A stretch of 64,000 nt of DNA from Aeromicrobium sp. Root344 (GCF_001425755.1 NZ_LMDH01000001.1:2223802-2287801), one strand, 5' to 3'; positions 50,886-60,894 are shown, counted from the stretch's first letter. Numbers and translations are program-made. The notes: a model not told the origin generated them from the sequence alone.

Positions 50886-51518
50886 TTAGGCCAGCGCTTC
50901 GGCGACGGCTTTGGCGGCCGCGAGCACGAGCGGCTCGACGGTCCTGGCGTCGATGTCGTGGAGGCTGACGACGCCGACGGACGCCTCGAGGCCTGGCACG
51001 CCCCGCACCGGCGCCGCCAGCCCGGCAGCACCGGGCTGGAGCTCGCCGGACGTGCTCGCGACACCGTCCCCGTCGGCGCGACCGAGGAGGATCGCCTTGC
51101 CCGCCGCACCGGCATCGAGGGGGTGACGCGCACCGACCCGGTAGGCCACGTGCATGTCGCTGCGGCTCGGCTCGACGACGACCAGCGCCACCGCGTCCTC
51201 GCCGTCGGCGATCGTCAGGTGCGCCGTCGTCCCAGTGGCGTCGGCGAGCCGCGTGAGCGCCGGGGTCGCCCGTGACTTCAGCTCGGGCAGGTACGCGTTG
51301 CGGAACGCCATCATGCCGAACCCGGCGCCGATGCGGCCATGCTCGTCGCGATGCAGCAGGTCGTGCTCCTCGAGCGTGACGATGAGCCGGTAGGCCACGG
51401 TGCGGCTGATCCCCAGCGACTCGGCGATCTCGTTGATCGTGAACCGGGACTCCGACGCGGCGACGAGGCCGAGGATGCGCAGCCCACGGTCTAGCGTCTG
51501 CGCGGTCTCGGCTGCCAT
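50886..51518 (-). CDS. IclR-family transcriptional regulator
   Basis: The 210-residue protein has an IclR winged helix (TLDRGLRILGLVAASESRFTINEIAESLGISRTVAYRLIVTLEEHDLL) and a shortened effector domain containing HPLDAGAAGKAILLG. It lacks roughly 30-40 residues of the usual length. ATG 51518 follows GAGGAGG. It lies 38 bases beyond the GlcD-like gene on the same strand and may regulate it, or the convergent homogentisate genes. Confidence 0.85.
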   Translation of the reverse strand: MAAETAQTLDRGLRILGLVAASESRFTINEIAESLGISRTVAYRLIVTLEEHDLLHRDEHGRIGAGFGMMAFRNAYLPELKSRATPALTRLADATGTTAHLTIADGEDAVALVVVEPSRSDMHVAYRVGARHPLDAGAAGKAILLGRADGDGVASTSGELQPGAAGLAAPVRGVPGLEASVGVVSLHDIDARTVEPLVLAAAKAVAEALA

Positions 51519-51556
51519 CGGTCCTCCTCGGTTCGGTCGTTGAAGTCTGGCAGGCG

Positions 51557-52921
51557 TCAGAGCACGGCACCGGGATTGAGGATGCCCTGCGGATCGAGGG
51601 CGGCCTTGACCCGGCGGTTGAGGTCCATGACCTCGGGGCCGAGGTAGGCCGGCAGCCACTCCTTCTTGAGCCGGCCCACGCCGTGCTCGCCCGTGATCGT
51701 GCCGCCGAGGCCGATCGCGAGATCCATGATCTGACCGTATGCCGCTTGGGCGCGCGCGGTCTCGTCGGGATCGGAGGCGTCGAACACGATCAGGGGGTGC
51801 GTGTTGCCGTCGCCGGCGTGGGCGACCACCGCGACCGTGATGACGTGTTCGGCAGCGATCGCCTCGATGCCGCGGACCAGCGCGCCCAGCTCGGGCACCG
51901 GGACGCCGACGTCCTCGAGCAGCAGCGACCCCTGACGCTCCAGCGACGGGATGACCATGCGGCGCGCCAAGACGAACGCCTCACCGGTGTCGGCGTCATC
52001 GGTCGAGAACACCTCGGTGCTGCGGTTGGCCTGACACAGGGCGGTGACCTCGGTGATCTCGGCGACGCCGTGGGTCGCCGGTTCGTCGGACTGCACGACC
52101 AGCATCGCCTCGGCAGTGCGGTCGAGACCCATCTTGGTGACGTCCTCGACGGCATTGATCGAGGTGCGATCCATGAGCTCGAGCATCGCCGGGCGCATCG
52201 TGCGGGTGATGTCGAGAACCGTCCGGGTGGCGTCGTCGAGCGACGCGAACGTGGCGACGAGCGTGCAGGGCGGGCGCTGCGCCGGCACGAGCCGCAGCAC
52301 GACGCGGGTGATGATCCCGAGCGTGCCTTCGCTGCCGACGAACAGCTTGGTCAGGGACAGCCCGGCAGCGTCCTTGAGCCGTGGACCGCCGAGCTCCACC
52401 AGCGTGCCGTCGGCGAGGACCACTGTCATGCCCAGCACGTAGTCGCTCGTGACGCCGTACTTGACGCAGCACAGCCCGCCTGCGTTGGTCGCGACGTTGC
52501 CGCCGATCGAGCAGATCTCGTACGACGACGGGTCCGGCGGGTACCAGAGCCCGTGCTCGGCGGCAGCGGCCTTGACCTCGGCGTTGAGGGCGCCGGGCTC
52601 GGCGACAGCGATGCGGGTCGCCGGGTCGACGTCGATCGCCCGCATGCGCTCCAGGGAGACGACGAGGCAGCCGGAGAGCGCCGATGCCCCGCCCGAGAGC
52701 CCCGATCCGGCGCCACGGGGGACGACCGCGAGGCCGTGCCGGCTGGCAAAACGTACGGCTGCCTGTACGTCGGCGGCCGACGTCGCGCGTACGACCGCGA
52801 GTGGGACCCCTGCTGCGGGGTCGTTGGCCCGGTCCCACCGATAGCCGGCCATGCGGTCCGGGTCGGTCAGCAACGCTCCATCGGGCAGCTCGGCGGCGAG
52901 CTCGGCGAGATCGGGCGTCAC
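51557..52921 (-). CDS. GlcD-type FAD-linked oxidase
   Basis: The 454-residue enzyme has the PCMH FAD-binding fold: VVPRGAGSGLSGGASALSG and SIGGNVATNAGGLCCVKYGVTSDYVLGM. Its C-terminal domain carries VVAHAGDGNTHPLIVFD and the GEHGVGRLKK block shared by glycolate oxidase GlcD and D-lactate dehydrogenases. It oxidises a 2-hydroxy acid; which one is not clear. GTG 52921 lies seven bases after the AI-2E-type gene, so they are cotranscribed. Confidence 0.83.
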   Translation of the reverse strand: MTPDLAELAAELPDGALLTDPDRMAGYRWDRANDPAAGVPLAVVRATSAADVQAAVRFASRHGLAVVPRGAGSGLSGGASALSGCLVVSLERMRAIDVDPATRIAVAEPGALNAEVKAAAAEHGLWYPPDPSSYEICSIGGNVATNAGGLCCVKYGVTSDYVLGMTVVLADGTLVELGGPRLKDAAGLSLTKLFVGSEGTLGIITRVVLRLVPAQRPPCTLVATFASLDDATRTVLDITRTMRPAMLELMDRTSINAVEDVTKMGLDRTAEAMLVVQSDEPATHGVAEITEVTALCQANRSTEVFSTDDADTGEAFVLARRMVIPSLERQGSLLLEDVGVPVPELGALVRGIEAIAAEHVITVAVVAHAGDGNTHPLIVFDASDPDETARAQAAYGQIMDLAIGLGGTITGEHGVGRLKKEWLPAYLGPEVMDLNRRVKAALDPQGILNPGAVL

Positions 52922-52928
52922 GACCTGG

Positions 52929-54062
52929 TCAGTCCTCGGCGAGAGTCTCGGCGGACTCCGAGTCTTCCTTGGGTGCCAGGACCGAGACGGAGTCGTCGAT
53001 CCGCTCGTTGAGGTAGCGCAGGATCTCGGCGACCGTCGCCACGACCGGCACCGCGAGGAAGGCCCCGGTGATGCCGAACAGGGTGCTGCCGGCGGTCACC
53101 GAGAGCAGGACGACAGCGGGGTGGAGGTTCATGTTCTTGCCCTGCAGCCACGGCGACAGGACGTTGCCCTCGAGCTGCTGCACGGCGACGACGATGCCCA
53201 TCGCGATCAGGGCATCGTTGGTGCCGTTCGTGACGAGCGTGACGAGCACCGCGAGCGCGCCGCTGACGAACGCACCGATGATCGGGATGTACGCACCGAA
53301 GAACGTGACGACGCCGAGGGGGACCGCCAGTGGCGAGCCGAGGATCGCGAGACCGCCGCCGATGATGACGGCGTCGATCAGGGCGACCAAGGTCTGGGTG
53401 CGGATGAAGCCGCCGAGCGTGTCCCAGGACCGCTCGAGCACCTCGACCAGGTGCACGCCGGCGCGCTGACCGCCGATGGCCTTGACCCATGGCAGGAACT
53501 TGTGACCGTCCTTGACGAAGAAGAACGTGAGCATCAGGACCAGCACGAGGTTGACGATGACGGACGTTGCCGTGCCGATCGTCGTGAAGACTCCCGAGCT
53601 GATCGCGCTGGCGCTCTCGGTGAGCTTGTCCTGGACCGCCGAGATGGCGCTGGTGATCTGTCCTTCCGAGAGGTTGAGGGGCTTGCCGGTCAACCAGTCG
53701 TGGATCTCCTGCAGGCCGTCGGACGCCCCGGCCGCCACCTCGTCGGCCTGGCCCGCCACCTGGGGAGTGAGCAACGCGATGCTGCCGACGACTGCGCCGA
53801 TGAACCCGAGCACGATCGCGACGGCGGCGAGCGCGTCCGGCCAGCCCTTGGACCGCAGCCACGCGGCGGGCGGACCGAGCACCGTCGTGACGATCAGTGC
53901 CAGCGAGACAGGATAGATGACCATCCAGATCGTGCCGATGAACTGACTGACGACCCAGGCCGCCACTCCGATGACGATGATCCGCAGGCCCCAGCGCTGC
54001 AGGTGGGCGAGCCCGTCGTCGATGACGACCGCGCGATCGCGGATTCGGTTGTCGTTGGCCAC
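52929..54062 (-). CDS. AI-2E family transporter
   Basis: The 377-residue membrane protein has about eight segments in the family arrangement: two paired segments near the N-terminus, a hydrophilic region (about residues 110-165), then VNLVLVLMLTFFFVKDG, and the C-terminal LGVVTFFGAYIPIIGAFVSGALAVLVTL and QQLEGNVLSPWLQGKNMNLHPAVVLLSV. Members export autoinducer-2 or act as ion exchangers; specificity cannot be told. It starts at GTG 54062 behind a leaderless-type -10. Confidence 0.85.
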   Translation of the reverse strand: MANDNRIRDRAVVIDDGLAHLQRWGLRIIVIGVAAWVVSQFIGTIWMVIYPVSLALIVTTVLGPPAAWLRSKGWPDALAAVAIVLGFIGAVVGSIALLTPQVAGQADEVAAGASDGLQEIHDWLTGKPLNLSEGQITSAISAVQDKLTESASAISSGVFTTIGTATSVIVNLVLVLMLTFFFVKDGHKFLPWVKAIGGQRAGVHLVEVLERSWDTLGGFIRTQTLVALIDAVIIGGGLAILGSPLAVPLGVVTFFGAYIPIIGAFVSGALAVLVTLVTNGTNDALIAMGIVVAVQQLEGNVLSPWLQGKNMNLHPAVVLLSVTAGSTLFGITGAFLAVPVVATVAEILRYLNERIDDSVSVLAPKEDSESAETLAED

Positions 54063-54068
54063 CCGCTC

Positions 54069-54074
54069 AGCCTA
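54069..54074 (-). promoter_or_regulatory. leaderless-type -10 element
   Basis: On the minus strand TAGGCT stands six bases before the GTG at 54062. Confidence 0.6.
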
Positions 54075-54097
54075 GGGGTAGCAGGGGCCCAACGCTC

Positions 54098-55033
54098 CTA
54101 GCCGGCGCCGCCCGCACGGAAGTCGACCCATGCGTCGTTCATGCGCTCGACCTGACCGGCCGTGAACATGTTCATGCAGGAGTCCTGGCTGTAGTCCATG
54201 AAGTTGTGGATCGGGTCCTTGCCGGGTGCGGTGCAGGTGTCGGCGCCGGTGGGGCAGTCGAACTGCGCCTGGCCCTCGCGCGGGGTGTCTGCCACGAAGT
54301 CGCCCGACGCCGAGCAGCCGCTCTTGAACGTGTGCTCGAGCATCAACCAGTGGCCGACCTCGTGGGTCAGGGTGTCGCCGAGGGAGTACTTGCCCTGGTT
54401 GCCGCCGGGCATCGACTCGTCGAGCATCACGACGCCGTCGATGAAGTCGCGACCGTGGTTGTAGCCCTTGGGGAAGTAGGCCCAGCCGAGGAGCCCCGCG
54501 CCGATGTTGGCCGAGTAGACGTTGAGCGTCGTGGAGTCGCCCTCGTAGAGCTCCTGCTTCATGTCGCGCTCGTTCTTGCCGGGCACGACGGTGTACCACG
54601 CCGGGTTGATCGTCCAGGTGATCCTGGTGAGGCCGAACCGGAACGGCGAGTTGGCGGCGTTGGCGGCGGTCCTGCCCGAGTAGGAGTCGTTGAGGACCTT
54701 CATCTGGGCCGTGATCATCGTGGTCCAGCGCGTCTTCTCCGCGGTCGAGAGCGCGTGGTCGGAGACGACGTGGAAGACCGTCGGGATGTGCACGCTGCCG
54801 TTGGGCAGGCGGGGCGCATCCTTGAGGACGCCGTAGGCGTTCGCCTCGTTCTTGGAGTAGAGCGCCGGCTCCTTGGCGGTGCTGCCCTTGGTCACCCGCG
54901 CCGCGCTGGGTGCGCAGGAGTCCGCGCCGGGCGAGGCGGCCGCCGAGACGGTCTGGCTGGCTCCGGCGGCGGTCATGAGACCGCCGACCAAGGCAGCGAC
55001 GGGCATCCAACGCATCATCGAGCTACGGCGCAT
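54098..55033 (-). CDS. secreted zinc metalloprotease (M43-like)
   Basis: The 311-residue precursor has a signal peptide (about residues 1-32, ending near AGASQTVSAAA). The catalytic domain has the zinc motif HEVGHWLMLEH, the extended HExxHxxxxxH form of metzincins, and a Met-turn in NFMDYSQDSCMNMFT. The order and the cysteine pattern fit the pappalysin/cytophagalysin (M43) group. It should be exported and act outside the cell. AAGGGGA precedes ATG 55033. Substrates are unknown. Confidence 0.88.
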   Translation of the reverse strand: MRRSSMMRWMPVAALVGGLMTAAGASQTVSAAASPGADSCAPSAARVTKGSTAKEPALYSKNEANAYGVLKDAPRLPNGSVHIPTVFHVVSDHALSTAEKTRWTTMITAQMKVLNDSYSGRTAANAANSPFRFGLTRITWTINPAWYTVVPGKNERDMKQELYEGDSTTLNVYSANIGAGLLGWAYFPKGYNHGRDFIDGVVMLDESMPGGNQGKYSLGDTLTHEVGHWLMLEHTFKSGCSASGDFVADTPREGQAQFDCPTGADTCTAPGKDPIHNFMDYSQDSCMNMFTAGQVERMNDAWVDFRAGGAG

Positions 55034-55104
55034 GGTGTTTTCCCCTTGATCACGGTGGTTTCAGACAAGGTACGCCTTGCAGGGACCGGTCGGCGACGGT
55101 TTGC

Positions 55105-55782
55105 CTAGACCTGCAGCCGCCAGTCCACGGGCTCGATGCCTTGGGCGGCGAGCAGCTCGTTGGCCCGGCTGAAAGGCTTGGAGCCGAAGAATCCACGCGA
55201 GGCCGACAGCGGGCTGGGGTGCACCGACTCGATGCGCGGCACGTCGCCCAGCATCGGCGCCAGGCCCTGTGCGTCGCGGCCCCAAAGGATCGCCACGAGT
55301 GGGGTGCGGCGCGCGACGAGCGCCCGGATCGCCTGCTCGGTGACGGCCTCCCAGCCCTTGCCGCGATGACTGGCCGGCGCGCCGGGTCGCACGGTCAGGA
55401 CGCGGTTGAGCAGCAGCACTCCCTGCCGGGCCCACGGGGTGAGGTCGCCGGACGGGGACCGCGGGATGCCGAGGTCGGCCTCGAGCTCGGTGAAGATGTT
55501 GACGAGGCTGCGGGGGAGCGGGCGCACGTCTGGCGCCACCGAGAACGACAGCCCGACGGGATGACCAGGGGTGGGATAGGGGTCCTGGCCTGTGATCAGC
55601 ACGCGTACGTCCGACATCGGCTCGGCGAACGCGCGCAGGATGCGGTCGCCGGCCGGCAGGTAGGGACGCCCGGCGGCGATCTCGTCGCGGAGGAACTGGC
55701 CCATCGCGTGGATCTGGTCCTCGACCGGCGCCAGCGCCTCGGCCCAGTCCGGCGCCATGATCTCGGCCAACGGCCTCGTCAT
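55105..55782 (-). CDS. ung: uracil-DNA glycosylase
   Basis: The 225-residue enzyme has the family-1 motifs: the water-activating aspartate Asp67 in [20 protein letters not shown], the uracil-pocket region [15 protein letters not shown], and the DNA-intercalating [17 protein letters not shown]. It removes uracil from DNA. Its start overlaps the stop of the MFS gene by four bases, an odd functional pairing. Confidence 0.94.
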   Translation of the reverse strand: MTRPLAEIMAPDWAEALAPVEDQIHAMGQFLRDEIAAGRPYLPAGDRILRAFAEPMSDVRVLITGQDPYPTPGHPVGLSFSVAPDVRPLPRSLVNIFTELEADLGIPRSPSGDLTPWARQGVLLLNRVLTVRPGAPASHRGKGWEAVTEQAIRALVARRTPLVAILWGRDAQGLAPMLGDVPRIESVHPSPLSASRGFFGSKPFSRANELLAAQGIEPVDWRLQV

Positions 55783-56927
55783 GCCACTTCCTTGCGCAGC
55801 GCCGACGGAGCGAGCAGGCCGGCCAGCAGGCACCCGACGATCGGCACCGCGAACGCCGTGGTGAGTGAGACCCAGTTGGTGAGGATGCCGATGATCGCCG
55901 GTCCCGCGAGCAGCCCGAGGTAGCCGGTGCCGGTGACCCGGGCGAGGTAGGTGCCGGCCGCGGCCGGGTCGATGTTGCCGGCGGCGCTGAAGAACTGCGG
56001 GACGCATCCGGCGAGCCCGACACCGAAGACCGCCCAGGCGGCGATCGCCACGGCCGGGTTGGGCGCGAGCGCCGCCCCGAGCAGTCCGGCCGCACCGACG
56101 AGCGCGGCCCGTTGGACGTACGCCGCAGCGCCGATGCGCGCGACGACGCGGTCGGCCACCAGGCGCACGAGCGTCATCGTGATCGAGAACGCGCCGAAGG
56201 CCCAGGCGGCGACCGTCTTGCTGGCGTCGAGGGAGTCGTGCAGGTGGACCGTGCTCCAGTCGTAGGCGACGCCCTCCGACAGCAGCAGCATGAAGGCGAG
56301 CAGCGACAGGACGACGACTCGCGGCGTCCACGGCGCGTGGGCGCGCGGCACACCGGACTCGCGGATCGTGCCGGGCGAGGGCGGCAGCAGCGTGGGCCGG
56401 ACCGCGAGCGTGAGGACCAGGCCGAGCGTGCCGGCGCCGGCGAGGGTCAGGCGGACGTCGACGTCGAGGGCGATCAGACCGCCGCCGGTGATCGATGCGA
56501 GCAGCCCGCCGAGGGAGAAGAACGCGTGGAACGCGCTGATGATGGGCCGGCCGTACGCGCGCTCGACCTCGACGGCCTGGGCGTTCTGCGACACGTCGAT
56601 GACGCCGTTGAACGCACCGAGGAGCGCCAGGGCGACGGCGAGCACCGGGACGTTGGTCGCGAGGCCGGGCCCGACGAGGCACGCGCTCAGCGCGAGTCCG
56701 GCGATCACCACGACGACGCGGCTGCCGAAGCGGTCGATGAGCCGGCCGCCGACCTGCATGCCGAGCAGCGCGCTGCCACCCAGGAGCAGCAGCAGGTAGC
56801 CCAGCACCACGGTGCTGGCGCCCGTGCGGTCGCGGATCTCGGGGATGTTGACGACCCACATGCCGAGGAGGAAGCCGTTGAGGGCGAAGATCGCGAACGT
56901 CGACCGTCTCGCGGCTGATGGCGGCAT
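55779..56927 (-). CDS. MFS transporter
   Basis: The 382-residue protein has about 12 membrane segments. The conserved loop between segments 2 and 3 reads [15 protein letters not shown], and [39 protein letters not shown] is the block seen in FucP/YbjJ-like sugar or drug transporters. Its substrate is unknown. It starts behind a leaderless-type -10 and is divergent from a second MFS gene with only 45 bases between. Confidence 0.83.
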   Translation of the reverse strand: MPPSAARRSTFAIFALNGFLLGMWVVNIPEIRDRTGASTVVLGYLLLLLGGSALLGMQVGGRLIDRFGSRVVVVIAGLALSACLVGPGLATNVPVLAVALALLGAFNGVIDVSQNAQAVEVERAYGRPIISAFHAFFSLGGLLASITGGGLIALDVDVRLTLAGAGTLGLVLTLAVRPTLLPPSPGTIRESGVPRAHAPWTPRVVVLSLLAFMLLLSEGVAYDWSTVHLHDSLDASKTVAAWAFGAFSITMTLVRLVADRVVARIGAAAYVQRAALVGAAGLLGAALAPNPAVAIAAWAVFGVGLAGCVPQFFSAAGNIDPAAAGTYLARVTGTGYLGLLAGPAIIGILTNWVSLTTAFAVPIVGCLLAGLLAPSALRKEVA

Positions 56928-56933
56928 GCTCCG

Positions 56934-56939
56934 ACCCTA
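56934..56939 (-). promoter_or_regulatory. leaderless-type -10 element
   Basis: On the minus strand TAGGGT stands six bases before the MFS ATG at 56927. Confidence 0.6.
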
Positions 56940-56972
56940 TCGAGGCCGCCGGTGCCCTACAGTTGTCAGGCT

Positions 56973-58196
56973 GTGTCAGCAATCGCCGCCTACCGCGCAC
57001 TCCTGCGGATCGTCGGGCCCGCCTACATCCTCGTAGCCTTCCTCGGGCGGATCCCGCTTGCCATGAGCCAGCTCGGCGTCCTGGTGCTGGTGAGCTCCGA
57101 GCTCGACAGCTACGGCGCGGGCGGCGCCGCGGCGGGCATCCTCGCGATCGCCAACGCCATCGGCTCACCGCTCGCCGGCGCGCTCGCCGACCGCATCGGA
57201 CAGCGGCCCGTCGTGCTCGTGCAGTCGCTCGTCGGCGCCGCCGGTCTCGCGTCGGTCGTGCTCGTGACGGGTCCCGACGCCTCGCGGGCGCTGATCTTCG
57301 CGGTGGCCGGCGTCACCGGGTTCGCGATGCCCCAGGTAGGGCCGCTGGCGCGCGTACGCTGGCGCCCCATCACGCGCGACGAGGGCGATCAACGTCGCTT
57401 GGTGGACGCGGCGTTCTCGTACGAAGGGGCGGCCGACGAGGCGTCGTTCGTGCTCGGCCCGGCGATGATCGGTGTCCTCGCGATCCTGGCGGAACCCTCC
57501 GGCGCGCTCCTGGCGGCGGCGGCGATCCTCGCGGTCTTCGGGTCGTGGTTCGCGATCCACTGGACCTCCGAGCTCGTCGCGAAACGGTCGACGACCGGCG
57601 GGGCCGGCTCCGAACCGCTGTGGTCCGTCGCCTTCGCGGTGCTCGTGGTCGCGCAGCTGTGCATCGGCACGATCTTCGGCAGCGTCCAGACCGGCACCGC
57701 GGTGCTGGCCCGCGCCGATGGCCACGCCGGCAGCGCGGGACTGATTCACGCGGTGCTGGGCATCGGCAGCGTCACCGCCGGGCTCGCGATCACGGCCCTG
57801 CCCGAGCGCATCCTGTACGCCACGCGGATGCTCGTCGCGGCGATCGGTCTGCTCCTGCTGTCGGCGCCGTTGCTGCTGGTCGACTCGATCGGCTCGCTGG
57901 TGCTGGTCATCGCGCTGCTGGGGTTCGCCGTGGCGCCCTACATGATCAGCAACTTCGCCCTTGCCGGAATCCTCGTGCCGGTGCACCGGGTCGGCACCGC
58001 GATGACGCTGCTCGCCGGGGCGACCGGGATCGGGTATGCCTTGGGCGCCTCGATCGCCGGACGGCTCGCCGACGAGGGCGGGCACACGCCCGCGTTCGCG
58101 GTCACGGTCGGCGCGGCAGGAGTCGCGGTGCTGCTGGCCGGGCTGGCCAACAAGGCGCTCCGAGAAGCCCGCCCGTACGTCCCCCTCGGTCCTTGA
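56973..58196 (+). CDS. MFS transporter
   Basis: The 407-residue protein has about 12 membrane segments with the loop [18 protein letters not shown] between segments 2 and 3 and [13 protein letters not shown] in the second half. GTG 56973 is chosen; TACAGT nine bases upstream could be its -10, and the frame is open to 56952. It differs from its divergent MFS neighbour in sequence. The substrate is unknown; an exporter role is likely. It converges on alanine dehydrogenase. Confidence 0.82.
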   Translation: MSAIAAYRALLRIVGPAYILVAFLGRIPLAMSQLGVLVLVSSELDSYGAGGAAAGILAIANAIGSPLAGALADRIGQRPVVLVQSLVGAAGLASVVLVTGPDASRALIFAVAGVTGFAMPQVGPLARVRWRPITRDEGDQRRLVDAAFSYEGAADEASFVLGPAMIGVLAILAEPSGALLAAAAILAVFGSWFAIHWTSELVAKRSTTGGAGSEPLWSVAFAVLVVAQLCIGTIFGSVQTGTAVLARADGHAGSAGLIHAVLGIGSVTAGLAITALPERILYATRMLVAAIGLLLLSAPLLLVDSIGSLVLVIALLGFAVAPYMISNFALAGILVPVHRVGTAMTLLAGATGIGYALGASIAGRLADEGGHTPAFAVTVGAAGVAVLLAGLANKALREARPYVPLGP

Positions 58197-58202
58197 GCCA
58201 GC

Positions 58203-59312
58203 TCAGAGCTGGTCGAGCGGGGTGACCTCGAGCTCGAGGGCTTCGCCGACGGCGGCGTTGACGAGCTGGCCGTCGTGCGTGCTCAGGCCACCGGCGAGTG
58301 CCGCATCGTCCGTCACGGCCTTCTTCCAGCCCTTGTCGGCGAGCGCCACGGCGTAGGGCAGGGTCACGTTGGTCAGCGCGTACGTCGACGTGCGCGGCAC
58401 GGCGCCCGGCATGTTGGCGACGCAGTAGAAGATCGAGTCGTGGACCTTGAACGTCGGGTCGTCATGGGTCGTGGCGTGCGAGCTCTCGAAGCAGCCGCCC
58501 TGGTCGATCGCGATGTCGACCAGCACGGAGCCGGGCCGCATGCGTGCCACGAGGTCGTCGCTGACGATCTTGGGTGCCTTGGCGCCGGGCACCAGCACCG
58601 CGCCGATGACCAGGTCGGCGCGGGTGACGGCCTTCTCGACCGCGAACGCATTGGACGCCACGGTCGTGATCATGCCGGCGAAGCGGGCGTCCACCTGGCG
58701 GAGCTTGGCGACGTCGAGGTCCAGGATCTCGACGCGGGCACCCATGCCCCGGGCGACCTCGGCGGCATTGACGCCCGAGACGCCTGCGCCGATGACGACG
58801 ACGTCCGCGGGGTAGACGCCCGGCACGCCGCCGGGCAGCACGCCGCGGCCGCCGTTGCTCGCCATGAGGTGCTGGAACCCGACCTGCGGGGCGAGTCGGC
58901 CGGCGACCTCGGACATGGGTGCCAGCAGCGGCAGCGAGCGGTCCGGCAGCTGCACCGTCTCGTACGCGATCGATGTCGTGCCCGCTGACAACAGGGCGTC
59001 GGTGCACTCGCGGCTCGCGGCGAGGTGGAGGTAGGTGAACAGCGTCTGGCCGCGGCGCATGCGGCCGTACTCCTCGGCGATCGGCTCCTTGACCTTGAGC
59101 ACCAGCTCGGCGTCAGCCCAGACGTCGTCGGCGCGATCGAGGATCTTGGCGCCCGCCGCGACGTACTCGTCATCGGTGATCGACGAGCCGAGGCCGGCGT
59201 CGTGCTCGATGACGACGTCGTGGCCGTGCCGCGTCAGCTCGTGGACGCCCGCGGGCGTGATCGCGACGCGGTACTCGTGGTTCTTGACCTCGCGTGGGAC
59301 ACCGACCAGCAT
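58203..59312 (-). CDS. ald: alanine dehydrogenase
   Basis: The 369-residue enzyme begins MLVGVPREVKNHEYRVAITPAGVHEL (substrate Arg and Lys region), has LVLKVKEPIAEEYGRMRRGQTLFTYLHLA, the NAD fold VVVIGAGVSGVNAAEVARGMGA and the block VDIAIDQGGCFESSHATTHDDP. It converts alanine to pyruvate and ammonia reversibly. GAAGGAG precedes ATG 59312. It is divergent from an Lrp-type gene, the usual arrangement with AldR. Confidence 0.95.
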   Translation of the reverse strand: MLVGVPREVKNHEYRVAITPAGVHELTRHGHDVVIEHDAGLGSSITDDEYVAAGAKILDRADDVWADAELVLKVKEPIAEEYGRMRRGQTLFTYLHLAASRECTDALLSAGTTSIAYETVQLPDRSLPLLAPMSEVAGRLAPQVGFQHLMASNGGRGVLPGGVPGVYPADVVVIGAGVSGVNAAEVARGMGARVEILDLDVAKLRQVDARFAGMITTVASNAFAVEKAVTRADLVIGAVLVPGAKAPKIVSDDLVARMRPGSVLVDIAIDQGGCFESSHATTHDDPTFKVHDSIFYCVANMPGAVPRTSTYALTNVTLPYAVALADKGWKKAVTDDAALAGGLSTHDGQLVNAAVGEALELEVTPLDQL

Positions 59313-59362
59313 GACGTGCTCCTTCAGACGGAATAGTGCTTCCATGGTGAATCAACTGCGGT

Positions 59363-59377
59363 TCAGTGCGCAACTGA
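59363..59377. promoter_or_regulatory. candidate Lrp/AldR site between ald and its regulator
   Basis: TCAGT and ACTGA are perfect arms around GCGCA in the 133-base divergent region. The spacing suits an Lrp-family dimer. Confidence 0.5.
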
Positions 59378-59445
59378 GCGAACAAGATTCTGTATGATGG
59401 GGCACCACCGCCCATAACACCGAACCGCGACCCGCAGGAGTGCCC

Positions 59446-59913
59446 GTGCCGAATGATGTTCGCGAGCTCGACGACATCGACCAGAGGATCGTCGCGGAGC
59501 TGCGCCGTCAGGGCCGGCTGCCCAACAACGCGCTGGCCGACAAGGTCGGCATCGCCGCCTCCACGTGCCTGACCCGGCTGCGCAGCCTGGTGGACCGCGG
59601 CGTCATCGCCGGCTTCCACGCAGAGGTCGACCCGGCGTGGATCGGCCGACCGATCCAGGCCATGATCGCGGTGCGTCTGCGCGGCGACGCCCGCGGCGCG
59701 ATCAACGAGTTCTCCGACCGGCTCGCCGGGATGCCCGAGGTGCTCAACGTCTACTTCCTCGCCGGTGCCGACGACTTCCACGTGCACGTCGCCGCGCAGG
59801 ATCCCGACGACCTGCGGGCGTTCGTCGTCGACCACCTCAGCTCGGCGCCGGAGGTCGCGCTGACCGAGACCAACCTGATCTTCGAGCACAAGAGGGGCAG
59901 ACTGGCTGAATGA
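59446..59913 (+). CDS. Lrp/AsnC-family regulator, AldR-like
   Basis: The 155-residue protein has the Lrp helix-turn-helix (DDIDQRIVAELRRQGRLPNNALADKVGIAASTCLTRLRSL) and the ligand domain with VLNVYFLAGADDFHVHVAAQD. Divergence from ald indicates an alanine-responsive activator or repressor of that gene. GTG 59446 is preferred over GTG 59440 because AGGAG (59436-59440) would otherwise overlap the start. Its stop overlaps the OsmC start. Confidence 0.87.
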   Translation: MPNDVRELDDIDQRIVAELRRQGRLPNNALADKVGIAASTCLTRLRSLVDRGVIAGFHAEVDPAWIGRPIQAMIAVRLRGDARGAINEFSDRLAGMPEVLNVYFLAGADDFHVHVAAQDPDDLRAFVVDHLSSAPEVALTETNLIFEHKRGRLAE

Positions 59914-60302
59914 CGACGATCCAGGCAACGTTCCGGACGATTCCCGGCACCCAGGCGGCCGAGGGACGCACGGGTGCGCACGCCGTCGTCGTCGACCGGC
60001 CGGCCGGTGTCGCCGGGGGAGCCGGAGCCGGCATGAACGGGGGACAGCTGCTCGCGCTCGCGATCGGCGGCTGCCTCGCCAACGACGTCCGCTACGTCGC
60101 GGCGGTCCGCCACGACACGATCGACGACGTGCAGGTCGACGTGTCGCTCGAGATCGAGAACGGGCTCATCACGTCGGGCGACGTCGCCATCCGTCTGGTC
60201 GTGCCGGACGGCGTCGACACGGCAGCGCTGGTCGACCAGGCAGTCGCGGCCTCGACAGTGCTGGCGGCCGTACGCGACGGGTTCCCGGTCACGGTGCGCT
60301 GA
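59910..60302 (+). CDS. OsmC-family protein
   Basis: The 130-residue protein has the OsmC pattern GMNGGQLLALAIGGCLANDVRYVAAVR with one of the redox cysteines in GGCL. The second cysteine usual for Ohr/OsmC peroxidases is not present, so it may not reduce peroxides. It is coupled to the AldR-like gene by ATGA. Its last 14 bases overlap the end of the convergent GNAT gene. Confidence 0.82.
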   Translation: MTTIQATFRTIPGTQAAEGRTGAHAVVVDRPAGVAGGAGAGMNGGQLLALAIGGCLANDVRYVAAVRHDTIDDVQVDVSLEIENGLITSGDVAIRLVVPDGVDTAALVDQAVAASTVLAAVRDGFPVTVR

Positions 60303-60894
60303 CGGCCAGCCGCCGCTCGAGCGCGTCGCGAGCCGTCGGCCACTCGTCGTCGGTCATCGAGAACAGCACGGTGTCGCGCCACGACCCGTCGCGACGGATC
60401 CGGTGCTTGCGGAGCACGCCTTCGCGTACGCCGCCGATCCGGGCGACTGCGGTCTGCGAGCGCTCGTTCTTGATGTCGACGTGCCAGACGACGCGGGCGC
60501 AGTCGAGGTCGTCGAACGCGTGGCGCAGCAGCAGGAGCTTGGCCTCGGTGTTGACGCCCGTGCGCCAGAAGCGCCGGCCGAGCCAGGTCGAGCCGATCGC
60601 GACGGTGCGGACCGCGGGGTCGATGTCGTAGTAGGTCGTGAGGCCGGCAACCTCACCTGATGCCTGGTCGACCTGGACCCAAGGGACCGTGCCGGGCTTG
60701 GTCAGGTAGAGACCGACGAGCGCCTCGGCCTGCTCGATCGTGGCGGGCCGGGCGAACGCCTGCCAGGTGAAGACCTCGTCGTCGTCCGACGCCCCGAGCA
60801 CCCCGGCGGCGTGGTGCGGCTCGAGCTGCTCGAGGCGCACGTGCCTGCCGGCCAGTGTCGGCGCCGAGAAGTAGTCATCAGGGCTCGCGGTCAT
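60289..60894 (-). CDS. GNAT-family N-acetyltransferase
   Basis: The 201-residue protein resembles RimJ/RimL-type acetyltransferases: HVRLEQLEPHHAAGVLGAS, then IGSTWLGRRFWRTGVNTEAKLLLLRHAFDDLDCARVVWHVDIKNERSQTAVARIGGVREGVLRKHR, which includes the acetyl-CoA loop and the family ending. It may acetylate a protein terminus or small molecule; the target is unknown. It starts behind a leaderless-type -10. Confidence 0.85.
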   Translation of the reverse strand: MTASPDDYFSAPTLAGRHVRLEQLEPHHAAGVLGASDDDEVFTWQAFARPATIEQAEALVGLYLTKPGTVPWVQVDQASGEVAGLTTYYDIDPAVRTVAIGSTWLGRRFWRTGVNTEAKLLLLRHAFDDLDCARVVWHVDIKNERSQTAVARIGGVREGVLRKHRIRRDGSWRDTVLFSMTDDEWPTARDALERRLAVSAP

